In this document: positions 34,201 through 46,044 of the stretch, in pieces
Position numbering within the stretch: position 1 is the first letter of the stretch
Layout of the letters: each line of letters begins with the position of its first letter
Assembly: GCA_028023455.1 (NCBI GenBank)
Contig: JAQFVV010012395.1
Coordinates: 4,154,001 to 4,218,000 of the forward strand
Source: Epiperipatus broadwayi
Taxonomy: Eukaryota; Onychophora; Udeonychophora; Euonychophora; Peripatidae
DNA: 64,000 nt
Reading direction: 5' to 3'
Notes under the pieces: model-generated
Told to the model about the DNA's origin: nothing
What the model saw: only the letters and a program-made list of their open reading frames with translations
Database searches by the model: none
Position numbers and translations under genes: made by a program

Positions 34201-36740
34201 TTATATCACTAATATATTAAAAAAAATCATTGTATGCATATTTTCAAATCAATCCTATCTCATAATGTTTTTCAAAATGTTGTATGAAAATGCGTTACAT
34301 ATAATTAAAACTTTTACACTTCATTCTTACTATCCATAGATGATCTAAAGAAAACAAAAATATACATTATAAATTATTAATAGTCATTATTATTACCAAA
34401 ATAACCTTTATCTGGTCATCATATTCAGTAGGCTTCTTCATCCACTAGATACCGATCATTGCAAACATAAAGAAATATACATTCATACACTTTATTTTAA
34501 GATATATTCTTATCTAAATTATTAGATTATTCCATTATAAAATTTTATATCATCAACAAATTAATGTTTTATGTTTTCCTAATCTTATAAAAAAAAAATT
34601 TAGATTTAAACTAGGTTAATAAAAATAAAAGGAATCAAAACTATAATTACATATTTTCTTGACAATAGTTCCAAAATGTTTATTATTTTCTCTAGAGTTT
34701 TTAAAATGTTCTCCTCCAAGCACGTTAAAGTTTAAAAATAAAAATAAATATTAATCCATTTAGTAAAATTTATAGAAAATAATCCTTGGTTTTAGTATTT
34801 AGGATGATAATTATTAAATTATAATATTAATTAATCCTGTGAAATTTCTTCAATATTCTCTGCCAATATTTTCTGCAGCATATCTGATGCATCACTCCAT
34901 CTAGCTTAACTTTAAAAATATTCGGTAAACTTTTTTACAATATTTCCATGGATCCATTTTTTATTCAACTATGTGTTCACTTTTTTTTATATAAGTTTCC
35001 TTCTTTATACATTTAAACTTTCGTTTGGTATTTTTATATATATCATTTTTTTCAAAAAAAATTTTCAAGTACTTTTAAACAAATGTTTTCTAAATACATT
35101 TTAGACAATTCTAAGACTGGAGGTTTTAATATCAAAAAAACGTTTCTGTAACATATTCCCCTAAGTTCTTTCTTTAATTCTTAAAATTTTTTTTTTTAAA
35201 AAAATGTTACCTTCAGAAAGGATATAACATTTTACTCCTTTTGATATAATATTATATAAAATGATTCATAAGATATAATTGTCTTATTACTATTTTAAAA
35301 CCTCCTGGATAAAGCTTATAAATAATGCGTCACAAATCCTTTTTTAGACGGCATATAGTTTTCCATTTAAGCTTCCAGCACAATGTCCGTATTGTTCTTT
35401 TATGAGTTAGAACAGTCCTCCAGTTAAGTATAAATAAAGCTGTATTATAATTTAAACATATTTTATTTCGTAGTATATCCATTTTTCATTGCAAAGTTTA
35501 GATCAAATTTCAGATAAAATAATCCTGGCAAGTACTTTAAAAATTAGAAAATCATTTTCACGAAGTTCCCAAATATATTATTTTTTTAAAACTCTCTTTT
35601 GCAAAATACTTCTAAAAATATCAATTAGTTTTTTGCAAATAAAACTATAAGAAAATATTAAAAATTGACTAAAATAAAATTTAAAAATACTATCTCTTTG
35701 ATAGCTGCTAATATACCTTTTTCTGGTTTCAATACATTATTAAATCTCCCCTGATACCCCCTGTGCAATTCATATTTATAGTCTGTAAGAATACCTCATT
35801 TGATTGGTTGATTCTTACTTTTAACTTGAGAAAAAATTTACATATTTTCAATTTTTTACAGAATTGAATTTCAAAATTACAAATTATGACGTAATTACTT
35901 AAAATATTATTTAAAATACTACTTTTAAATCAATTATTACTTTATCAAAATTATTTAAACATTTAAAATAACTTTTTAAATAACCTTAATAACTTATTCC
36001 ATCTTTAATATTCAATTTATCTATTTTTATTTAACAAAATATTTAATTTTTTTATTAACTGTATTCATCTTCATTACATTATTTTAAACATGTTATACGA
36101 TAGTTAACTTAATATTTATTATTATTTGCTTTTATGATAGGCAATAATTCCATCCAATTCTATAATGCAATCTTTTAAAATATTTTAAACTTTGTTATTA
36201 ATTCAAACAAGCAGTGTGTGTGAAAGTATGCAGTATACAAGTCACATGATTAATAACTTTGACAGACGATTTTTTAATCTATTTCTCTGCCTAGACTAAT
36301 AAAATTGATACACTTATTATATTAAATAAAATAATTATAAAAATTTGCAAAATAATTTAAAATATAGAATTAAATACAATTCTCACCATCATAAAGTTTA
36401 TTTTTAAAATATATTATATTAATTTTGATTATTAAACATAGTTTATAAATTTAAATACCGTATAACATTTATTTATTTATACGTTTAAGACTATTAAAAT
36501 TGAGCTTATTAAACATACTTTTAAATATTTATAGCTGAGTTATTTATTATGGCCAGCTTTTACAACCATATGAAATAATATCTTTAACTTTACTTAACTA
36601 TTTTTAAATGATTCGCTATAATTTTATATACTACATATTTTCTTTAGCTTCAAATTGTACTTTTATGTTATAATTGACAAACCATAATTAACATATTAAA
36701 ATAACATATTCTAAAATTTAAAATTTTTAGTAATTGACTG
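31280..36740. other. long anonymous A+T-rich region
   Basis: No gene, LINE motif or inverted arm was recognised over about 5.4 kb. From about 32700 to 36700 the plus strand tends to be pyrimidine-rich with blocks such as TTCTGCAGCATATCTGATGC (34875), CACTCCATCTAGC (34898) and TCTCCCCTGATACCCCCTGT (35744). On the minus strand near 34835-34905 a 23-residue open reading (WSDASDMLQKILAENIEEI core) is followed by a stop. This could be the remnant of a minus-strand element or transcript end; I cannot assign it. Confidence 0.4.
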
Positions 36741-38391
36741 AGATGGACTATTACTGACCTATAGAAAAGGGCACAATATATATATATATAGTAATAATAT
36801 GAAGAGGATGAGGGAATATCATCATCATTAACTTCAAGTCAAAATAAAATTTAAATATAAAGATAAAAGGAGGTGAAGGTTAGAGAGCATGAATGCCACT
36901 CAGAACTCTAATAAGTAATTATAAATTTATCAGCATTACACAAAAGTAATAATCAAAATAAATCAACAGTCCATTTTGTGACTGGATTTGAAATGAGTCT
37001 ACTATAGACCAGGCTAATTATGTAGTTCTTTCCAGCTTGGGGCAGATTATTTAAACCATAATTTGAATGCACAAACTTTAGTGCTAACCCATAAGAATAC
37101 AACAAAAAATGCTGGGATACTAAAACACACTGATCATCATCAATGATCTGCCCATTTAGTATCATTATTGTAACTATAAATTTATTTCTAAAAAATACTA
37201 ACTAAATAATCTGTAGTGCATGGACTTTAAAACATATTCCCTTTGCATCAATCCAGAATCATCATCAGCTAAATCCATAACACTAAACATAAATCCCTTT
37301 TATATAACAGACCGTTATGCACAAATCTAGCTCAGGAACAACTATTCAGGATTAATTAAATTCATTGGAATAATTTTAATAATGAAATGTCATTTTATTA
37401 ATAACAATTAAGATGAATGTCTGCTGTGTTATGCCATAATTATAAATTCTGCATTTTTATTTTGATTAATATACAAAAAATAAGCTATCACATTATGATT
37501 TACAAATATGTCCATATATAAATACTTATATATAAGCACACAGACAGGCGGTATGATAATTTTTGAGCATATTTGAATTGTCATAAACCTATAAATGAAA
37601 TTCATTTTTGTAATGCATAATTAATGACTTGTTTCATATATATGTGTGTGTTTACCCATGAAAATCTATGGATACACTGACATTTATATTATATTTTAAT
37701 TTGTCAAATGATAGACTTATTAAAAATATTGTATATTTTATGATGAATTCCATGTTAAAAGTGTACATTAAATTCACACTTATGTGTGTATGTATAAAAA
37801 ATAATATGAATCAGTTATTAATTCATTCATTATCTAATTGTAAACAAAAAAGGGTTTCCTTTTTTAAAAACAATAAGTAATATTAATTCTTTGATGGTCC
37901 TTCATAAAAGTTTTTTTTCTTTTTTAACAGGTTACTCTTGATTAATTATAAACATCTTTTTAAAAAATTACTCCAGAAAATCTTTTATTTTCCAATCTAG
38001 AAAAAATTTTAGAGTTTTTTTTTTCATAAAATATGCTGAAAATACATCTCACTTTTGTTCAATAAAGGAATTTATTTAAAAACACACACATATATATATA
38101 TATATATATTGTAATTAAAAATATTACAACTGTCATTTTTACTAAAGAAGTTATTTAAAATAACTCACCCATTGTACTTTATATGTATATATAATGCAGT
38201 ATCTTTATCATGATTCTCTGCATATAGATAAAACAATATGCATATAAACTAATTCTTCAGCAAGCTGATAGATTTTCTGGATAAGCTTATCCTTCTAAAG
38301 AGAAGACTGATTTATTGTCATCATCAGGAAAAGTATAATTCAGTAACTGATAGCATTCATCAGTTTCATTTAGTCTAGAATTGGATAGACA
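36741..38391. other. A+T-rich spacer
   Basis: The only non-trivial patch is about 36880-37330, where composition is more balanced and a 70-codon minus-strand frame (36953-37165) is open; no motif is recognised. A short (CA)n/(TA)n tract lies at about 38083-38110. Confidence 0.45.
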
Positions 38392-38480
38392 TCAGGCATA
38401 TTATCTAGTGCAATATGGGCTATGGAGAACACAGAAAATCTGGGCTTGCTTCCATGTGAATCTAAACTCTACCATTGTTG
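38392..38480 (+). repeat. old dispersed repeat, family R5
   Basis: TCTAGTGCAATATGGGCTAT, CACAGAAAATCTGGGCTTGC and TCCATGTGAATCTAAACTC follow the same order as the corresponding words at 1842-1915. About two thirds identity by eye. Confidence 0.4.
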
Positions 38481-39623
38481 CACTAGTAACAGCATCTGGA
38501 TCCACTGTCTTGCTTTCAAATATATCTTGATGGTAGATGTTGTAATCTGTAAAACTCTTAAAAACTCTCCCCTAATCTTTTTTCTAATATTTTTATAGTC
38601 ATGGTGAGGGAAAAAATACAATAATTAAAAATAAGTTTTCCCTATCTTAATTAAAAAAAGTTAATGACTCTTTGTCAATTCAATTTAATCCTTTGAAAAA
38701 CAACTTTGTGGAATTTTATTAAATTACATTATACTAGCATTAATTACAAAAAAATGATAATCAAAATAGATAATGGAATTTTATAATTACCTGTATATCT
38801 ATTGTAACATAAAATATGCTTGTTTAAATTTTGAAATGAGAATTAATAAAATATTAATTAAACCTTTTTAAATGTTTAATTTATAATAAAAAAATAATTT
38901 TAAAACCATTTAATCCTTAACTGTTATTCCATTATAATATAGAAAATATCTACAAAAAAAATGTGTTTATTTTTATTTTTCCTTTCAAATTTATATATTG
39001 AAACAGACATACTGATTCATGTATATGTTTAGAAGATCCCCCCCCCAATTAAAAAACCTAATAATATATGAAGTCAGACTAGTAATATTTTTTTTAAAAA
39101 AGACTAATAACATTTTAAGGAAAACTAAATATTTTAAAGAAAAAGTAATGAAATTTGACCGCAATTAAAATGATAATTTATTAATTCATAATGATTTGAT
39201 CAAGTGAAAAGAAAAATAAACTTTTTAAAATGAAAAAAAGCAAATATGTTTATATTTGCAATTGAACAAAATATAAATCTTTATTAAAATTCATAAATTC
39301 AAGTTAAAAATCAATTAAATAAAAATCTTTAAACATTAAAACTCAGATTGAAAAAAACTTCTATGGCAGAATAACTGTAGGTGTCAAATTACTGTGCCAC
39401 AGGCAATAAAAAATTAAGATTTGAAAACACATGAATGCAAATAATCGAAAATAGTCACTAATTAAAAGTCTGTTCCCACCAAAGAGAAACTGTCCAATGA
39501 TCTGGAGGATTAAAAAATGTGAACAAGGATGAAAGAGCTGCTACAAATGGAAGAAAAGAGACATGTACAGAGAATCCATTAGTTAGAGAGAAAAATAAAT
39601 AGTGTGGAAAATCAGTAGAAGAT

Positions 39624-39696
39624 GATTATTATTATTATTATTATTATTATTGTTGTTGTTGTTGTTGTTATTATTATTATTGTTGTTGTTGTTGTT
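39624..39696 (+). repeat. (ATT)n/(GTT)n compound microsatellite
   Basis: Alternating blocks of ATT and GTT trinucleotides over about 70 bp. The same ATT/GTT alternation occurs at 60.36 and 61.25 kb, which suggests these tracts share an origin in tails of mobile elements. Confidence 0.9.
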
Positions 39697-40124
39697 AGAT
39701 AAAGATGATTTATATTGTATGATTTATTTATTTAAAATATACATTAGGAACTTTGTCTAAAATAAAGTTTATTTATATTATTTCAATTCCAAACATATTT
39801 TAAACTTTAATAATCAGCAGATGTTTACAATGGATGGCAAAACTAAAGAATAAATAAAGTGCTCCTAAATACATTATATAAATTAGGGACATGTGACAGT
39901 TTTTTAAATTTTTATGTCAATCTTGACCAAGGATAGAAGTCCCTGCAATTATTAAAATTGAGGACATTAAAATATTTAAATGCTAAATTAGGGTGTACTA
40001 TGGAAGCAAATTCGCTTTAATTCAAAACATTAAGATACTTTTGTACTTCACAAACAAGAGTAAGAGATGAGATGAAAGATATATTAGATCTAAAAACGTC
40101 CAGTTTTACTATATCTTGATCCAA

Positions 40125-40245
40125 TTTTTCTCACCGACAAAAGCCATAAACCAGAAACTAGATAGAACAGCATTGGATAGGTATTTAATAAAAACTAACA
40201 TCTATTGAATACTCAAGCTTTCATTAGATGTCAGCATTGGAATAG
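40125..40245 (+). mobile_element. R2 copy, strongly diverged
   Basis: The plus strand carries TCTCACCGACAAAAGCCATA, AACCAGAAACTAG, then GCATTGGATAGG and TATTGAATACTCAAGC, in the order of the R2 consensus. The core CTGATGA has become CCGACAA while AGAAACTAG survives. This is an old, inactive copy. Confidence 0.55.
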
Positions 40246-40269
40246 TATAAATAGAACTGGTAACAGAAA

Positions 40270-42560
40270 AACATTATGAAAATCCAGAGGATATTATTTT
40301 TTTTGTTTAAAATGTTTATTAGAGAAAAGAATCTGTAATTTTTATATTTTGTTTTTCATTGCTTTTTTATTTTAGCCCCTAATAATGTTTTCTTCTACTC
40401 TTTGATCTTTGCTTTGTTTCCATACAATTTTATATTACCTATCCATTTCCTGAAGTATACTGTTTCATCACATTTGATTATGATTTTCTAGATTTCAGCT
40501 CTTTTCCAGTTTATTTACATCTTTGTGAACTTCTTTCTGAGATGGGAGTGTATCAGTAAACATTTGCATTAATTTTTAATATTTTTTTTTTTATCAAATC
40601 CCACTTTTTTTACTGCTACTTCCTATTTATTTATCATATCTTATACAATATTTTATCATGACATTGTCTCTATACTTATATTTTAACCATTTTAATCTAA
40701 TTTGTTGATAACTTCTTTGCCTCTTGAATGTTACTCTAAATGGATGTATTGAAATTTCTGGATTGTCTTTTATATTTATCAATCTTTGCTTTTTCTGAAT
40801 GCCTATCGGTGTTTCTTTGTGTGTGTGTCATTTTTTTCTTTCTAATATAACTTTAGTAAAAAGTTTCTTTAAAAACTTTACTGAAATCATTGACTCTAAA
40901 GAGTTTTTCTTCAGTTTTTCATTTTTTAAATCTGATTGATATTTTCCCTTTATGTTTGTTTCTGCTATTTTGTTTAGAACTCTTTTTTTATATAATAAGA
41001 TTTATTTATTTTTTCCTTTGATTTTTGCATTTATTAAGTTATAAACTCTATTATACTTATCCAAATTGTCAAAAATTCAACTTTATAGTACTAAGGTTAC
41101 CCATTTTATTTTTTATTGATATCACATTGAATATGTCATTTGTCTATATATCACGTTTTCACCTCTATATTTGGTAATTGTTATGATAGAATCATGCTTC
41201 AATTCTATATTCTGACACAGACTTATAGATCTTTTACAATTATCCTTTCCTTCCCTGAAATATCTTATTTTTCTGTAACATGTTTCAATCCTCTATTGTT
41301 TACATTAGAACTTAGTACTCTAATAATTTCCAATGTAATAATGACTTTACTAGGCTTATTATTTAATGTTATTATTAGATCTCTATAGGGCTGTTCTATT
41401 TCATCTATGGTATTTGATATAGAGATAGATGTTTGTATTACTATGATGTTAGAAAGGTTTGTTTTGAAACTTTATATCTAATTAATGCAATTTTGTTTAT
41501 AAAACTGATAGAAATCTTATACCAAGAGTCTGTGCTTTGAATTAATTCTGGACCAAATAGTTTTGCAGCCATATAACTCTCCATAGCCTATCCCATTTAT
41601 CTTTGTTACCCCAAGAACTTTCTTTTTCATTTATTTTCAGAATAGATGCAGTTTTTTTAGGAGTTTATAAAGATCTGATATTTAAGATTTCTTTCAGTAA
41701 ATAAGGCATCTTTCTAACCACAATAGTTCAATTGGAATCATAATCATTGTTTTTCTAGAGTAATGTCCTAATTGGTAAAAAAAAAAATTGTCAAAGTTAA
41801 TATATTTTATTCTTGATATTTGTTTGTGGTTAAAACATCAATACTTATCTCATTAACTCAATTTTTTAATAGAACATTCTATTTTTGCAGCATTATTCTA
41901 GAGATCAGATGCTTGTGCAGATTGCTATCTGCTACAGTGATAGTTGATGAGGATAAATTTTCTTCCGTTTTTATCAACACAAAGCATCTCATTGCTTATA
42001 TTATTTTTAGATTAATTAGTTATTATTCTATAAATTTGGCACTGCATTCTTTATTTTTTATTGCTATACATTTGTACTTCAAGTCTTTGCTGATATCTTT
42101 TTTCATCTCTACTATTGTTTATAATGTTCCTTTTAGTCTTTTTTCAGACTCCCAATTTTTTCCTCCAAAACATACAGTTTGCCTATTACTACAAATGTTT
42201 GTTTCAGTGTAAAATGATCTCTATAACATTTGCTATTCTTTGACTTTTGTTGATTTTTTTTGTGCCTAATTTAAATTATGATAATCATGCTTTGTATCTA
42301 AATATTGCCTTTTGATTATTCTACATCTGTCTGTACTGCCTATAATACTTTATAATATATATTACTACTATTTCTTTCTGATCTTTAAGAATCCATAGGC
42401 TTTTCCTCTTTATAATTCCATTTTATTTTTTCTCATTTCCTATCGTTTATTCTTTTAATGTTTTTAGATCAATTTTTTCTTATTTCATTTGGAGGTTTAA
42501 GTATGACCTGGATAAGCTAAATTTTGACAGTTTTAACATTTTTAAAAAAGTCTTGTTTGG
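40270..42560 (-). pseudogene. decayed minus-strand LINE-like coding relic
   Basis: Over 2.3 kb the plus strand is strongly T-rich (minus strand A-rich, purine-rich), as expected for an old LINE in reverse orientation. On the minus strand at 41384-41450 the reading IVIQTSISISNTIDEIEQPY matches the endonuclease segment IIQVYAPTS..EEIEQFY in spacing. Another open stretch near 40680-40790 reads NPEISIHPFRVTFKRQR and continues in frame. Stops are frequent. Domain order and ends are not defined. The plus-strand frames at 41140-41388 and 41820-42212 are antisense shadows. Confidence 0.45.
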
Positions 42561-43321
42561 CAATAAAATGATCATTCATCTTTCTTACATATATATATTA
42601 TTAAAAGCCAGTCAACACTTAAACAATCCCAATATCAATAACAATCAACAATTCCAAACTGTTGTCAAGGCAACCTCCTTTTATCAATAATATATATATA
42701 CGCACGTAATATTTTATAAATTTCTAGTAATTCTCTTTACTGTTTTTGTCATTGAGCTTTTCGTGCTATCATTCTTATCTCCACTCTGATTGTAGCAACG
42801 GTATTATGTATTTACGCATCCATAATTTCATTCTTTAATAACATACACAACCACATACTAATCTTTTGTTTAACTTTTCATTCTTTGCTTTTTATTATTG
42901 CTTTTTTTTTTTTAATGAGAAATGTCATATTCGTTTACAATTGATTGATGATGATAACATATGTCTATATAGATATTTATTTAATTTTTGCATTTATGAA
43001 TTTTCTCCACCATGATAGATTAAAATTTAAGTTAAAAATAACTGTTTGTTTACTTGAGAAATAACCTGAAATCATTAACTAGAGTTTTTAAAATATGACC
43101 GATTTCAGTTTCTCCTATAATTTGTTTCCAATATTATATGTTAATGCAATAACTTTATTAATTAAAAAAAATGTTTAATCATATATGAATGTTGAATAGA
43201 TGAAAAAGTTCAGCAAAACATTTGTAATTACTTTCGCATTTATAACGACTATCAATGTTTAAAACTATATTCAGTTTATTCGCCTGCGGCGCTTGCGAAT
43301 TGACATTCAAATCTGGGTAAA
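42561..43321. other. A+T-rich spacer with one small inverted repeat
   Basis: Around 42591-42705 an (AT)n-ended inverted repeat encloses GTTGTCAAGGCAAC, a word also found in the foldback at 16.4 kb and, in part, at 47.75 kb. No gene is supported. Confidence 0.45.
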
Positions 43322-43410
43322 GCGTTGGTTGCCGAGTGGTCAGCAGCTGCCTTACAAGCAGTTGTCCCGGGTTCGCTTCCTGGCCGATGCGTTGACACAT
43401 GAAAAAAAAA
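43322..43410 (+). mobile_element. tRNA-derived retroposon (tRNA-like head, A-tail)
   Basis: A cloverleaf-like sequence GCGTTGG ... GCCGAGTGGTCAGC ... GCTGC-CTTACAA-GCAGT ... CCGGGTTCGCTTCCTGG ... CCGATGC is followed by GTTGACACATG and A(10). The acceptor strands still pair (with G-T pairs), the anticodon position reads TAC, and the D-arm is two bases shorter than in a glycine tRNA. The GCG-TTGACAYAT-A(n) 3' end is shared with the tRNA-like insertion at 22.2 kb, so both are members of one tRNA-Gly-derived family. It is unlikely to be a functional tRNA. Confidence 0.7.
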
Positions 43411-44095
43411 AGCTTGGAGATGTTTTTAGGTAGTTGGAGATTTATTAAACAATCTTAAGTTTTTTTTCAGATTGCAAATCTAGCTAGCTATTGAATGTCC
43501 ACTATCTAGATAAGCTTAGGTAAGGTAAATGATAAAAGAAGTCCTGCAGTAATCTGAATTGGTAGCTATTCTGAGTGCAAAGAAAATAAATTATTGAATT
43601 GTGATGCAAATTTGAACATTAGTGAAGATCCCTTGACATAGTGCTAAAGACACTGACCGCGTCTTAGTGAAGTATTCGAATCTAATGCCCCCCTCCCCTG
43701 CTACGAGATAACTTGTTCGGAAAAAATTGCAAAATACTTTATCTTTTAAATTATTTAATAATTAAATTTTGCTTTTAGAATATCCTTTAATATAAAAATA
43801 ATGTTCAATGTACACTTTTTAATTTTATAGATCATTCCTGAAGAAGATAAAGCAATTACCTCAAATACAGTCAAGATTTCACAGGTAATTCAACAATCTT
43901 TTGATTTCTCTTTTTATAAAATTACTGTGCATGTTGTTTTGTTGTTTTTTTTTTAAAAAAAGTTTATTTAATTATGTAAGGAATGAAGCTGTATGTAGTG
44001 TATACTCATCCTCCAATCATCTATCGAAAGATAGACGTCCCTATTTTATTATAATAGCATTTCACTTTATTTGCATTATTAACTAGTTAGTTGTC
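43411..44095. other. A+T-rich spacer with possible decayed tRNA-like sequence
   Basis: At about 43638-43695 GTGCTAAAGACACTGACC, GCGTCTTAGTG and GTATTCGAATCTAATGCC resemble the D-arm, anticodon stem (GAC.../...GTC) and T-arm of a tRNA-derived retroposon. The cloverleaf is incomplete. Nothing else recognised. Confidence 0.35.
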
Positions 44096-45528
44096 AATTC
44101 TATCTAGCCAATCTCACACTTTTCATAACACTTTTGTATGAGTGTGATGTGTACCTATTCTCATATATCAACCAAAAGACCAATCCCACATATTCCAGAT
44201 CAATTTCACCAAGCTCTCTTATCAATTGTTTAAAGTTGGTTATCAATTTATTTTGTTTTTCTACTCTCACTCTGCAACATTTCTTCAAAGATGTTTTCAT
44301 AATCCCATTATGTATAAATATATATCTTTCAAATTCTTTATTTCTTTAATAAATAACTCCTTTTCACTTACTCTATTCGGTATCTCTATCTATGAAACTT
44401 ATTTTTATAATTTATATTTGCATCCTCCTTCATAATCAATATCTTAGAGGCTTAATCTCCTTTTCTTTTCTTCTGCGAGTCAAAGAATAACCTCCCACTA
44501 TTATTAAAAAACTTTGTTTAATCATAACAATTCTGTCTCTAATTTTTAATTCTTTCATCATTTAACTTTTTTTTCTCATCCTAAATTTATTGTAAATTGT
44601 ACTTATCCTACTTATTTTCTGTTAATTAATATTCAATATCCACAAATACTATCATATAATTACCAAATTTGATACAGCAAACTTTCTTTCCACCTTATGA
44701 TAAGTCCATTCTTATTAAGGTAACGTTTGTTTATCACTTTACTTAAGCAAATATAAAATGTAACCAGAGAAAGACATATTTCATCTTATATCTAAAAAGC
44801 CATTTGATTATCAAATATCTTCCAATTTATTTAGATTTTCTAATAGACTCTTCATTTTGTTGTTTTCTTTATGATAACAAATAAAATAATCAAATTCATC
44901 CTCCCAAATGTCTTTCCAAGATCAATATAGCATATATTAATTTGTTTCTATCTTTCTGCATAACTTTTAATAATTTTCTTTTACTAATCTGTGTTTCTTG
45001 TCATCTAAATATGTTTTCCAGATAAAACAATTATATTTATTCAAACCTTTCAATGGTCGTCACACTTTTTACTTGTTAAATCTTTTTAATGGAAAAACAA
45101 TTGTCTGTAATCATTAATTACAGGCAGCCCCCATATCTCTGTCATAGCATTTAGCAGTTACAAAATAATAATCAAAGATATTATTGCTCAATTCTTAAGA
45201 AATTTTCAGTACAAGAACTGCAATTGTTCTGAAGATGTTTGGTCCCAAAATATGATATTCTACCCTGCTTAAAACCACACAAGGCAATCACATAAACTAA
45301 ACTAAGATCTAAAAAAAGCAACCATCTGATAAGATAATAATCCTACTAAATAAAGTCTTATCAGCTGGATGTTTGTTTTTTGCAGTTATCTCAGGTATAG
45401 CTTTGCATTGTTTTTCTTCACTATTTCTAAAATAATTTAATTCTTTATCGTACATATGGACATTACTATAATGAAGTGGTTTCTATCTTAACTTTATATC
45501 ATAAAACTGAATTACATCTACAAATGAG

Positions 45529-46044
45529 TCAAAATATATAAAATGCGCTAACACGCACAAGCACACAAAGCTAAAAACAAATAAAACAAATATATATTAT
45601 TTTAATATCTATTCATTAAATGGCTAAGCGCTTTCAAGGTTCAAGCCCTCATAATCATAGCCGTATTACAAAATATAATAAATTGACTTGGAGTGATGCA
45701 AATTTATGCAAATGAAATATTTATGCATTCCATTTCTTGGATATTTAGTAGCAAGAGTCTTTTCTATTGATGGCATCGCCATCTCTAGATATAAAGAAAG
45801 CTTCTTTTATCTTTCTTTTTAGATCATGCCGCTCTCTGCATACCACCACTGGATTTCCCGGTTGACAATCATGCCCAGCTGAAGCACGGTGCTGTGGAAA
45901 AACTGAACTATGAGCAGTGTGCAACAAAGCTTTATTATAATATATATTTGCTTTATTTGTTTTTAGCTCTGTGTGCTTGTGCATGTTAGCGCATTTTATA
46001 TATTTTGATTCATAATTAGCCACAAAGTATAAACTATTTGCTAA
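45529..46044 (-). mobile_element. Penelope-like element 3' copy with inverted terminal arms and 12-bp target duplication
   Basis: The 516-bp unit is flanked by the perfect 12-bp repeat TCTACAAATGAG (45517-45528 and 46045-46056). Near-perfect 76-bp inverted arms (45525-45600 and 45936-46012) carry ATATATAAAATGCGCTAACA and a GTGCTTGTGC/GCACAAGCAC core. Beyond the right arm, 32 bp extend to the target duplication, an asymmetry reminiscent of the short extension found at one end of Penelope-like elements. Between the arms the minus strand encodes the end of a GIY-YIG-type endonuclease, described separately. Confidence 0.7.
45745..46023 (-). CDS. C-terminal fragment of a Penelope-like GIY-YIG endonuclease
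   Basis: A 92-codon minus-strand frame. The first about 33 residues translate the inverted arm and are not native coding. From residue about 35, HTAHSSVFPQHRASAGHD, then a stretch containing NPVVVCRERHD, KRKIKEAFFISRDGDAINRK and a stop fit the C-terminal part of the GIY-YIG domain in Penelope-like elements (SAV-EH---TGH ... R-IKEA--I ... NRD pattern). The reverse transcriptase and the GIY-YIG core itself are missing, so no activity is expected. Family assignment rests on pattern recognition alone. Confidence 0.6.
   Translation of the reverse strand: MANYESKYIKCANMHKHTELKTNKANIYYNKALLHTAHSSVFPQHRASAGHDCQPGNPVVVCRERHDLKRKIKEAFFISRDGDAINRKDSCY

Noticed and set aside
32700-36740. LTR retrotransposon suspected from the pyrimidine-rich 4-kb block
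   Set aside because: No matching direct repeats, primer-binding site, protease or integrase readings could be found by eye.
41140-42212. Plus-strand hydrophobic frames of 82 and 130 codons that look like membrane proteins
   Set aside because: They lie antisense to an A-rich minus-strand LINE relic; the T-rich strand gives Leu/Ile/Phe/Ser-rich translations automatically.
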